From CAWAYH01 sp963786195 (GTDB lineage: Bacteria > Acidobacteriota > Vicinamibacteria > Vicinamibacterales > 2-12-FULL-66-21), in assembly GCA_963786195.1 (NCBI GenBank), contig CAWAYH010000011.1, positions 727,579-791,578 of the forward strand: DNA of 64,000 nt, in the 5' to 3' direction. The notes below the pieces were generated by a model. That model saw nothing but the letters and a program-made list of their open reading frames with translations. It was not told the origin of the DNA and made no database searches. Made by a program: the position numbers and the translations under genes. Below, in pieces: positions 8,576 to 15,542 of this stretch; position 1 is the first letter of the stretch, and every line of letters starts with the position of its first letter.

Positions 8576-9784
8576 CTACGCCACGGGCCGCAACTCCTGG
8601 CTGTCGGGGGCCTGCGCGAGCGGGGACCTCGGAACGTCCTCCGGTTCGATGCCACCGAAGAGCGCCGCCGGGGCAGTCCTGATTTGATCCAACCCGGCGC
8701 CGCGGAACTCCCGGAAATCCACCCGGCAGTCGTGTGTCGCCAGGACGTTCAGGAAGCGCTTGTAGTCTCGCGGCGGCATCCCAAACAGCTTGAGCAACGA
8801 ACGGTAATTGCCGTGCGTCGCGGTCAGGCCGCGGCGTACCAGCTCGCGCATGTCGTGCCGGGTGATGTCGCGAGCCAGGAACAGCGGATGGATGTGCTCC
8901 CAGAACGAGTAGCCGCGCTTGACGAGCGCGTCATACAGGTCGTCGGCGATCTGACGCCGGCGCCCGTGGCGGCCGCCACGATTCGTGTGTCTGCCGACGG
9001 ACGCAGGGAGCTGGTCGGTGTGAATGGTCCGCGTCGATGCGAGCCAGAGCGTTTGCTCGACGACGTTGAGCAGCTCGCGCACGTTGCCCGGCCAGCGATG
9101 GCGTTCGAGCGTGCGCAGGGCCTCGTCCGTGAAACTGGCCTGACGGCCGCTCCGCTGGACGAACGCCTGCACGAGCGGGCGGATGTCCTCGAGGCGCTCA
9201 CGGAGCGGCGGCACGTGGAGGTGAATGACGCGCAGCCGATAGAGCAGGTCCTCCCTGAACTGTCCCGCCGCCACCAGATCGTTCAGGTTCCGGTTCGTGG
9301 CCGCGACGACGCGGACATCGACCTTCGTCGCCACTCGATCCGACCCGACCGCCTGGATTTCGCCGTTCTCGAGGAACCGCAGCAGCAGCGCCTGCATCCG
9401 CAGGCTCATTTCGCCGACCTCGTCGAGAAACAGCGTGCCGCGATGCGCGAGCTGCAGTTTGCCGGGTTTGTCGCGATACGCGCCGGTGAAGCTGCCCTTG
9501 ACGTGACCGAAGAGCTCCGACTCCAGCAGCGTGTCGCTGAGCCCGGCGCAGTTCACGGCGACGAACGCCGACTGGTGCCGCCGGGATCGCAGGTGAATGT
9601 GGCGCGCGACGAGATCCTTCCCGACGCCGCTCTCGCCGGTAATCAGCACCTTGGCGCCGCTGTCACCGGCCCGGTTTGCCAGGTGCATCAGCGACGTCAT
9701 AGCCGGACTGGCGACGACCATCCCTGGATGAGCGTCGGAGTCGAGAGCGAAGGCGGTGTCGGAGCGAACCTGTAGCGTGTCCAT
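8576..9784 (-). CDS. Sigma-54-dependent transcriptional activator without receiver domain
   Basis: This has a sigma-54 AAA+ domain from close to the N-terminus: Walker A GESGVGKD near residue 50, the sigma-54-contact loop as GSFTGA near 97 (the usual loop is GAFTGA), and Walker B GTLFLDEVGE. There is no phospho-receiver, GAF or PAS domain, so activity must be set by expression or a partner protein. The C-terminus is not a plain Fis helix-turn-helix; it carries a stretch (HGNYRSLLKLFGMPPRDYKR) seen in related acidobacterial regulators and is probably a Fis-like DNA-binding unit. A TTG at 9799 is an alternative start. I could not find a convincing -24/-12 promoter nearby. Confidence 0.85.
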   Translation of the reverse strand: MDTLQVRSDTAFALDSDAHPGMVVASPAMTSLMHLANRAGDSGAKVLITGESGVGKDLVARHIHLRSRRHQSAFVAVNCAGLSDTLLESELFGHVKGSFTGAYRDKPGKLQLAHRGTLFLDEVGEMSLRMQALLLRFLENGEIQAVGSDRVATKVDVRVVAATNRNLNDLVAAGQFREDLLYRLRVIHLHVPPLRERLEDIRPLVQAFVQRSGRQASFTDEALRTLERHRWPGNVRELLNVVEQTLWLASTRTIHTDQLPASVGRHTNRGGRHGRRRQIADDLYDALVKRGYSFWEHIHPLFLARDITRHDMRELVRRGLTATHGNYRSLLKLFGMPPRDYKRFLNVLATHDCRVDFREFRGAGLDQIRTAPAALFGGIEPEDVPRSPLAQAPDSQELRPVA

Positions 9785-9799
9785 CTTCAGCGAAGACAA

Positions 9800-10005
9800 T
9801 GCATTCCGAATATGAAATTGGTCGTAATGAAGGCGCTGGGGGGGAATGCAGTTCGCGAAGAACCCGGACTCGTCTCTACTCCCTTACACAGATCCCGATA
9901 TCATATATGATCAAAGCACGAGGCGTGCCAAAAGTGTAATCTCACGTAACCTACTGCAAAATAGCTAGTAACGTCTCGTTGTCATCTGGACATCGGAGCT
10001 CTGCA
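9800..10005. other. AT-richer intergenic region
   Basis: This separates the start of the sigma-54 activator from the TetR-type palindrome. Base composition drops sharply in AT (for example ATATCATATATGATC near 9898), unlike everything around it. No open frame looks real. It probably holds promoters for the activator, but I cannot name a -10 or -35 box with confidence. Confidence 0.4.
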
Positions 10006-10029
10006 CGGTGAATGACTGTTCATTCACCG
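10006..10029. promoter_or_regulatory. Perfect TetR-type palindrome without a nearby TetR gene
   Basis: CGGTGAATGA at 10006-10015 and TCATTCACCG at 10020-10029 are exact inverted repeats with a 4-base spacer. The TGAATGA/TCATTCA half-sites resemble operators of TetR/AcrR-family repressors. No such regulator is encoded in the surrounding DNA. Confidence 0.5.
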
Positions 10030-10069
10030 GCGATGCTAGTCCGACGTTTGGAAGAGTTTTTCGAAAGAG

Positions 10070-10200
10070 AACGGAGGAGATCCACACGGAGGCCCGGAGC
10101 AACGGAGACGACTTGGCTGGCAGGGCCAACAGCGTGCCTCCGTTCCTCCGTTCCTCCGTTTCTCCGTGTTAGATCCCTCCGTTTCCTCCGTACCTCCGCG
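10070..10200. repeat. CCTCCGT-rich imperfect inverted-repeat element
   Basis: The left arm has ACGGAG units (at 10071, 10086 and 10102) and the right arm has CTCCGT units (from 10138 to about 10190) arranged so the arms can pair around a central loop. Within the right arm CCTCCGTT is repeated back to back. The opposite-strand reading gives the glycine/threonine/arginine-rich peptides often mis-annotated as proteins. It looks like a dispersed, possibly mobile, non-coding repeat. It provides the stop codon of the AAA gene at 10169. Confidence 0.6.
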
Positions 10201-11531
10201 CCCTCCCGCCCGCTTCGCTCGCACGTTCGTCCACGAAGTAGCTGTCACACGCGGCGTCGAGCAGCTCGTCGCTCAGCTGGCGCGGGCGGCCGAGATACTC
10301 GGCCAGCGCGAGCGCCTGCTGAATGAGATCCCGTGGCTGGCAGCCCCTGAGCGGAATCTCCCTTGGCGAGAGGCGCGTCGTCAGGAGTCGATCGACCAGG
10401 CGCCGGTCGAACCCGATCGCGCGCTCCCGACAGCAGTGTTCGAAGATGGCCGCGAATTCCTCGACCGTGGGGTTCTGGGCACAGATCTTGTACTGGATGC
10501 GGCGGAGGAACGCTTCGTCCACGAGGTCGGCCGGCCGGAGATTCGTCGCAAACACGACGAGGGACAGGAACGGCAGCTCGAACTTCTGACCGCTCTGCAG
10601 CGTGAGGACGTCGACCCGGCTCTCGAGCGGCACGATCCAGCGGTTGAGCAGCTCGCGAGGCGAGCAGCGCTGACGCCCGAAATCGTCGATCACCAGGACC
10701 CCGCCATTGGCGAGCGTCTGCACGGGGGCTCGATAGATTCCGGAGACACGGTCGTAACTCAGCTCGAGCGCCTCGAGCCGCAGCTCGCCGCCGACAACGA
10801 CCATCGGTCGTCGGCAGTGGACCCATCGGCGATCGTACGGGGAGCCCCCTTCGAGTCCGCTGTCTTCGTCCGCGGCCGGCACCTGCTCGTGATTGACGAG
10901 GTCGAAGAATCGAATGATCTGGCCCTCGACTTCGAGCGCGTGCGGCACGAACAGATGGCCTTCGAGGAGATTGCGAATGGCTCGCGAGATGACCGTCTTG
11001 CCATTCCCCGGCGGTCCGTAGACGAACATCGAGTGTCCGGCGTTGATGGCCGGTCCGAGTTGATCGAGGACGCGGTCGCTGATCACGAGATGCGAGAACG
11101 CCCGCCGAATGCGTTCCCGCGTTGCGTTCGGTGTCAGCGCGTGTGCCTGGCGCATCATGTACCGCTGATACTGGGCGAGCGGCACCGGCGCCGCACCGAC
11201 GTATTGATTGCTCGTGAGGAACATCGCGGCGCGCGCGCGGCCGGCATCCGTGATCCGGTAGCGGTAGGTTGCCCGGCCAACCAGCGCGCCTCCGCTGAAT
11301 CGCGATCTGATCTCGTGATCAGGAACTCGAGCGCCGGCTCGATCACCGGGAAAGTTCCAGCCCGAGCCGTTTCACCAGCTCCGCCCCGGTCAGCTCGCCG
11401 GAGAAGTGGAGTGTCTTGAGAAGGAGCTGAATCAGCAGGTCGAGCGTCAGCCCCGACGCTTCGAGCGTGAGCGGCGTCGCGGGATGGTTGGCCGGTTGAA
11501 TGGCTTCGGCAGTTGCGGTCACGGCGGTCAT
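10169..11531 (-). CDS. Winged-helix AAA ATPase, two frameshifts
   Basis: Restoring frame near 11355 and 11322 gives an N-terminal winged-helix domain (LTLDLLIQLLLKTLHFSGELTG... then GRATYRYRITDAGRARA), followed by SNQYVGAAPVPLAQYQ and an AAA+ ATPase: Walker A GPPGNGKT, Walker B VLVIDDFGRQ, sensor-1 VVFATN and an arginine-rich C-terminal lid. The ATPase part alone is 351 residues and intact. Function is unknown; the combination suggests a nucleic-acid or regulatory remodeller. ATG 11531 has AGGAAG just upstream and overlaps the likely TGA of the preceding TPR gene. The last residues (GGRARRYGGNGGI) come from the repeat at 10070-10200. Confidence 0.75.
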
Positions 11532-12030
11532 TTCTTCCTGGTGTTCGCGGGGTCGAGCGGGACGCGATGCGAGGGGCGGAGCGTTCGCGGGCAGCGTCAC
11601 GTTGCGCGCCGGGTCGGGACGCCTGGCCGTCATGTTGGCCAGCGCCAGGTTGTTCCTCGCGGCAACGGATGCGGATCGATGTCCAGCGCGCTCTGGCACT
11701 CCTGGATCGCCTGCGCAGTCTTCTTTTCAGTCAGCGACAAGTAGCGAGAGGTTGTTCAGGGCGTACGCCGCCTGGCGGTCGAGCGCGAGCGCGCGGCGAT
11801 ACGCGTCGCGCGCCGCGTCGTTGTGGCCGAGCCTGCAGAAGCGTGCCGAGCGTGTTGTGACTCGACGCGGACTGCGGCGCATGGTAAACGGCCCGGTGCG
11901 CGTCTCCTAGACCGAGGTGGGGGAATCCCCAGTCGCGCCAGATTCGCGCGAGGCCTTCGTAGGCCGCTGCGTCGCGTGGCGTCAGGCGCACCGCCTTCGT
12001 CAGGTGATTGAACGCCTTGTCGAGCATTCC
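11528..12030 (-). pseudogene. TPR protein, lacking its start and interrupted by indels
   Basis: Frames on this strand together spell a TPR protein: DKAFNHLTKAVRLTPRDAAAYEGLA, WGFPHLGLGDAHRAVYHAPQSASSHNTLGTLLQ, LDRQAAYALNNL, LTEKKTAQAIQECQSALDIDP and VAARNNLALANM. At least three single-base shifts are needed to join them. The 5' end is missing: at about 12,030 the sequence turns abruptly into an unrelated actinobacterial gene. The 3' end probably overlaps the start of the AAA ATPase, which puts both in one operon. This is the last segment of the Acidobacteriota-like block. Confidence 0.7.
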
Positions 12031-12112
12031 CGAGATCCTCGTCGCTCAGATGCATGCCGTACCCGCGGGCGATCGCCCCGAGGTCGTCCTTGCCGGGCGG
12101 ACGGACAGCCAT
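12031..12112 (-). pseudogene. Truncated N-terminus, amidase-like
   Basis: From ATG 12112 the frame reads MAVRPPGKDDLGAIARGYG then MHLSDEDL. This resembles the start of actinobacterial amidase-signature enzymes (a short helical lead with RPxxxxLxxIAxxxGxxLSDxDL). It then runs out of homology after about 27 codons, where the TPR sequence begins in another frame. With the plus-strand VOC gene at 12192 it forms an ordinary divergent pair 79 bases apart, which supports it being a real gene start. The identification rests on a short stretch and is moderate. Confidence 0.5.
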
Positions 12113-12191
12113 GCGGGCCTCCCTGGACGAGTCGGCTTCCAGCGACTCTAGGAGCGCGTCGTCCGGCCGGTCAATACGGCACGATGAGGGC

Positions 12192-12593
12192 ATGGGTAAT
12201 GTGACGGAGTTGCGGGTCGCGCTGACGGTGGAGGACTTCGACCGGGCGGTGGCGTTCTACCGGGATGCGCTGGGGCTGGAGCAGATCGCCGACTGGAGTT
12301 CGGCGACTGGGCGGGTCGTGGTCCTCGAGGCGGGGCGGGCGACGCTGGAGCTGTTCGACAGCGCCCAGGCCGAGTCGGTGGACGCGATCGAGGCCAGGCG
12401 GGTGTCCGGCACGGTCCGGTTCGCGGTGCAGGTCGAGGACAGCGGGGAGATGGCGGAGCGGCTGGTCGCGGCCGGGGCCGAACGGGTCGCGGAGCCTGTC
12501 ATCGCGCCGTGGGGCGATCGCAACGCCCGGGTCCAGGCGCCGGACGGGATGCAGCTGACCCTGTTCACGCCCGGTGAGGTCACGCCCGCGTGA
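12192..12593 (+). CDS. VOC (glyoxalase/bleomycin-resistance) family protein
   Basis: A 133-residue single VOC domain: beta-alpha-beta-beta-beta halves at about 3-55 (LRVALTVEDFDRAVAFYRDALGL) and 70-128 (VRFAVQVEDSGEMAERLVAAG, ending APDGMQLTLF). Such proteins use two beta-alpha-beta-beta-beta units to make a metal or ligand cleft and include dioxygenases, isomerases and drug-binding proteins. The substrate cannot be told here. GAGGG lies 2 bases before the ATG. It is transcribed away from the amidase-like fragment and converges on the acetyltransferase gene. Confidence 0.85.
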   Translation: MGNVTELRVALTVEDFDRAVAFYRDALGLEQIADWSSATGRVVVLEAGRATLELFDSAQAESVDAIEARRVSGTVRFAVQVEDSGEMAERLVAAGAERVAEPVIAPWGDRNARVQAPDGMQLTLFTPGEVTPA

Positions 12594-12597
12594 CCTC

Positions 12598-13146
12598 TCA
12601 CGCCCGCGTGAGTTCGTCGCGGAGCAGGTCCATCAGCAGGCCGTCGTGGAAGGTGCCGTCGGGTCCGCGCTCGTACTGCCGCATGACCCCGACGGGGCGG
12701 AAGCCCACCTTGGCGTAGCAGCGGATGGCCGGCTCGTTGGCGGCCGCCGGGTCGATCGTGATCCGGTGGTGGCCGCGCTGCTCGAACAGGAACCTGGCCA
12801 GCAGCCGGACCGCCTCGGTCCCGGCGCCCCGGCCCTGGAAACGGCCGCCGAGGTAGATGTCGATCCCCGCCTGCCGGTACATCGGGTCGTTCTCCTCGTT
12901 GTACTGGATGCCTCCGGCGACCTTCCCGTCGATCTCGACCACCAGCAGCACCGCGGAGTCATCGCCGCGCAGTTCCTCCTCGATCACCTCGACCGGATCG
13001 GGTTCGGCCCACCAGCGCGAGACCGACGGCTCGGCCAGGATCGCCCGCAGCTTCGGCGCGTCACCCGGGCGGCCGGGCCTGAGCGTGACCTTGCGGCCCA
13101 CCAGGGTGGGGCGCGGTCCGGCCTGGTCGTCGTCTGGTGTCGTCAC
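12598..13146 (-). CDS. GNAT N-acetyltransferase, aminoglycoside 6'-acetyltransferase-like
   Basis: The protein carries the acetyl-CoA-binding GNAT fold: VTLRPGRPGDAPKLRAIL opens the domain, and QGRGAGTEAVRLLARFLF is the pyrophosphate-binding loop. The middle (RWWAEPDPVEVIEEEL, GGIQYNEENDPMYRQAGIDIYL) matches the group that includes AacA/AAC(6')-Ib-type enzymes, so an amine-acetylating role, perhaps on aminoglycosides, is possible but unproven. I chose GTG 13146; the frame is open upstream to 13227, but that extra part is proline- and alanine-rich. It ends 4 bases from the VOC gene, tail to tail. Confidence 0.8.
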   Translation of the reverse strand: MTTPDDDQAGPRPTLVGRKVTLRPGRPGDAPKLRAILAEPSVSRWWAEPDPVEVIEEELRGDDSAVLLVVEIDGKVAGGIQYNEENDPMYRQAGIDIYLGGRFQGRGAGTEAVRLLARFLFEQRGHHRITIDPAAANEPAIRCYAKVGFRPVGVMRQYERGPDGTFHDGLLMDLLRDELTRA

Positions 13147-13209
13147 GGGCACCACGCTATCCGCAGGTGGCGGGGCTGGCGCGGACGGCATGATGGGCGC
13201 GGGACGCTG

Positions 13210-13266
13210 GTGTACCTGATTCAGCACGGCGAGAAGGAACCGCGGCCCGGTGATCCCGGGCTGACC
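13210..13266 (+). pseudogene. Histidine-phosphatase N-terminus, truncated after 19 codons
   Basis: From GTG 13210 the frame reads VYLIQHGEKEPRPGDPGLT. This matches the opening of the phosphoglycerate-mutase-like histidine phosphatases (catalytic RHG motif, here QHG, followed by GDPGLT). After position 13266 the frame drifts into low-complexity sequence and ends. It is divergent from the acetyltransferase, as expected for a real start, so the body of the gene has been lost at a breakpoint next to the large palindrome. Confidence 0.55.
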
Positions 13267-13289
13267 AGAGGCGCTCTACGTCTGTCCGG

Positions 13290-13349
13290 AACCACGACGG
13301 TGTCACATCGTCGTGGTCAGGACCACGACAACGTCACATCGTCGTGGTT
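13290..13349. repeat. 60-bp nested palindrome
   Basis: Two copies of ACCACGAC(G/A) N9 CGTCGTGGT stand side by side at 13291-13317 and 13322-13348, and the whole block is itself close to palindromic around GTCGTGGTCAGGACCACGAC. Each half contains the core TCACATCGTCGTGG. It could be a double operator or the end of a mobile element. It lies where the phosphatase gene is broken off, with no gene start beside it. Confidence 0.6.
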
Positions 13350-13410
13350 GCCACCGCGGGGTAGACGATGCTGGAGTGACTGAAGTTGCCAGAGGTTCCT
13401 GGAGGTGTTG

Positions 13411-13461
13411 CGGCGGGCTGGCGCGGGCGGCGGGCTGGCGCGGGCGGCGGGCTGGCGCGGA
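13411..13461. repeat. Three tandem 17-bp units
   Basis: The unit CGGCGGGCTGGCGCGGG occurs three times in a row, the last with one change, followed by a partial fourth. It lies just beyond the stop of the LysR-hydrolase gene, in non-coding DNA. Confidence 0.7.
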
Positions 13462-13474
13462 CGGCGGGAAGCGG

Positions 13475-14695
13475 TTAGCCGGGCTGGGGGGCAGCGGACT
13501 CGCCGGGGGTGCTGGCCACGGTGCGGACGAAGCGGCCGAGCTGGTCGATGGCGTCCCTGGCCTCGGGCAGGAAGCTCCAGAAGACGTGGAAGTCGTGCGT
13601 GGGCACCGGGTAGACCGTGATGCTGGCGTCGACGCCGCACTGGGTCGCGTGCCTGGCCAGCAGCTGGGCTTCCTGCAGGACGGCGTCGCCGGAGGCGGCC
13701 TGGATGAGCAGCGGCGGCAGCCCGGCCAGGGATGTCTGCAGCGGGCTGAGCAGCGGATCGTCGGCCGGGTGGCCCGCCAGGTAGGCCTGGGCCAGGCGGT
13801 GCGCCATCTCCGGCGAGAAGACCAGCGGAGAATCCTGCGCCGGCCGCTGCGTCCGCCCGGTCAGGTCGACCCACGGGCACAGCAGCGCGGCCCCGGCGGG
13901 CATCGGGAGGTCGCGCTCGCGCAGGGCCAGCAGCAGGGTCATGACCAGGCCGCCCGCCGCCGAGTCGCCGGCCACGACGATCCTGCCCTCGTCGCCGCCG
14001 GTGTCGCGCAGCCACAGGTAGGCGTTGACCGCGTCCTGCACCGACGCGGGATAGGGGTGCTCGGGGGCCAGCCGGTAGTCGATGACCAGCGCGGCCGCCC
14101 GCGCCGCGAGGGCGATGGCGGCGGCCAGGTGGCGGTAGCCGAACGCCGAGCCGGCCACGTGCCCGCCACCGTGCAGGAACAGCACCGTGCCCGGCGAGGG
14201 TGTCTCGGGGGTGATCCGCAGCGCGGGCACGCCGCCCGCGATGACCGGGGCGACCGTGACGTCCGGCGGGGGCGTGAACTGCGCGTGCAGTTCCTCCAGG
14301 GCGGCCCGGATGCCGTCGAGATCGGCCACGTCGGCCGATGCCCGCGCCCACGGCTCCCACAGCAGGGCCATCCGGCCGGCCAGCTCACCGCCCACCGAGC
14401 GGGTGACCGAGATCGCGTCGTCCAGGTCGGCGAGCAGCGCCCGGGCCCGCGCCAGCAGGGCCTCGCCGGCCAGCGTCAGCTCGACGCGCTGGGTCGACCG
14501 GCGGAACAGGTCGCAGCCGACGAGGCGTTCCAGGCCGCGGATCTGGCGGCTCAGCGCCGGCTGCGAGATGAACAGCCGCTGGGCCGCCCGGCTGAAGCTG
14601 AGGTCGTCGGCCACCGCGACGAACGCGCGCAGGTGGCGCAGCTCGATCGCGTCCGGTGCCTGGGGTAGCGCCAGCACGTTCTGCGGTCCGTCCAT
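13475..14695 (-). CDS. LysR-type HTH fused to an HSL-family alpha/beta hydrolase
   Basis: Residues about 15-75 are a LysR-type winged helix (LRHLRAFVAVADDLSFSRAA, SQPALSRQIRGLE). The usual LysR effector-binding domain is absent. Instead about 115-400 is an esterase of the hormone-sensitive-lipase type: oxyanion motif HGGG near 175, nucleophile motif GDSAAGG near 243 and a C-terminal THDF supplying the histidine. The fusion suggests a regulator whose ligand is bound, or cleaved, by a hydrolase domain. ATG 14695 follows GGGAG; ATG 14713 is an alternative. It is divergent from the reductase gene at 14843, with a palindrome between them. Confidence 0.85.
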   Translation of the reverse strand: MDGPQNVLALPQAPDAIELRHLRAFVAVADDLSFSRAAQRLFISQPALSRQIRGLERLVGCDLFRRSTQRVELTLAGEALLARARALLADLDDAISVTRSVGGELAGRMALLWEPWARASADVADLDGIRAALEELHAQFTPPPDVTVAPVIAGGVPALRITPETPSPGTVLFLHGGGHVAGSAFGYRHLAAAIALAARAAALVIDYRLAPEHPYPASVQDAVNAYLWLRDTGGDEGRIVVAGDSAAGGLVMTLLLALRERDLPMPAGAALLCPWVDLTGRTQRPAQDSPLVFSPEMAHRLAQAYLAGHPADDPLLSPLQTSLAGLPPLLIQAASGDAVLQEAQLLARHATQCGVDASITVYPVPTHDFHVFWSFLPEARDAIDQLGRFVRTVASTPGESAAPQPG

Positions 14696-14746
14696 GCTCC
14701 CAGTCTGGCCCATCGCCGCCCGTCACGGCCCGGCCCGGTGATGCAC

Positions 14747-14771
14747 GTTGGGCATGAACGCGATGCCCAAC
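14747..14771. promoter_or_regulatory. LysR-type operator between divergent genes
   Basis: GTTGGGCAT (14747-14755) and ATGCCCAAC (14763-14771) are perfect 9-bp inverted repeats around a 7-base spacer. This has the T-N11-A form of LysR-type boxes. It lies between the fused LysR-hydrolase gene and the reductase gene, so it probably controls both. Confidence 0.7.
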
Positions 14772-14842
14772 CGGCATTTCCGTTCCCGGCCGGAGGTCAC
14801 CAGGCTGGCTAGGTAGGCAGACCGAACCGCCAGGAGGCAGCC

Positions 14843-15466
14843 ATGACCGGACAGCCGCGGGACCGCATCGTCACCGGGAACATCTCCCTGTCCCTGGACG
14901 GCCGGGTGACCGGGCTGGCCGGGGACCACGACATGGGCTGGATCGTGCCGCACGCCCTGACCAGCGAGTCACGCGCGCATCTGCTCAAGATCATCAGCAC
15001 GGCCAGCACCGCCCTGCTGGGCCGGAAGAACTACCAGAGCTTCGCGGGGTACTGGCCCGCCGTGGCCGGCGACGAGGGCGCCGACCCGCGGGACCGGGCG
15101 TTCGCCCGGTGGCTCAACGAGGCGGAAAAGGTCGTCGTCTCGCGCACCCTCACCGAGGCGTGCTGGCCCGGCTCCCGCGTCGTGGCCGACGATCCGGCCG
15201 AGGTCGTCCGGCGGCTGCGGAAGGAGGAGGGCGGCGACATCGTCGTCCTGGCCAGCTCGAGCGTCATCCGCGGCCTGCTCGAGGCCGGCGAGCTCGACCG
15301 GCTCAGCATCACCTTGTGCCCGGAGCTGGTCGGGGCGGGGGCCCGCCTGTTCGGCGACGGCCCGGCGGGCTCGTCGTGGTCGCTGACCGAGGTCACTCCG
15401 GCCGGCAGCGGCGCGCTCTGCCTGCTCTATGACCTGATCCGGCCCGCGGCCGGCGGCGACCGGTGA
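14843..15466 (+). CDS. Dihydrofolate-reductase-family (RibD C-terminal-like) reductase
   Basis: A 207-residue single-domain protein of the DHFR/RibD-C fold: an opening strand with SLDGRVTG, a GRKNYQSFAGYWP segment, and the cofactor-binding part VVLASSSVIRGLLEAGELDRLSI followed by VGAGARLFGDG. Members reduce pterin-, flavin- or lactone-type substrates with NADPH. Family members next to LysR-type regulators are common in actinobacteria and mostly uncharacterised. AGGAGG lies 6 bases before the ATG. The palindrome upstream makes it the likely target of the LysR-hydrolase fusion. Confidence 0.85.
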   Translation: MTGQPRDRIVTGNISLSLDGRVTGLAGDHDMGWIVPHALTSESRAHLLKIISTASTALLGRKNYQSFAGYWPAVAGDEGADPRDRAFARWLNEAEKVVVSRTLTEACWPGSRVVADDPAEVVRRLRKEEGGDIVVLASSSVIRGLLEAGELDRLSITLCPELVGAGARLFGDGPAGSSWSLTEVTPAGSGALCLLYDLIRPAAGGDR

Positions 15467-15542
15467 TTGCCCGCTGGTTTCCGCTGATTTTCCGCGGGGG
15501 CCGACGTCTGCACATCGAACGCATTTCGTGAGAGGAAGACCG

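Noticed and set aside
8537..9775. A 412-codon plus-strand frame opposite the sigma-54 activator
   Set aside because: The activator has all AAA+ motifs; the opposite frame has none.
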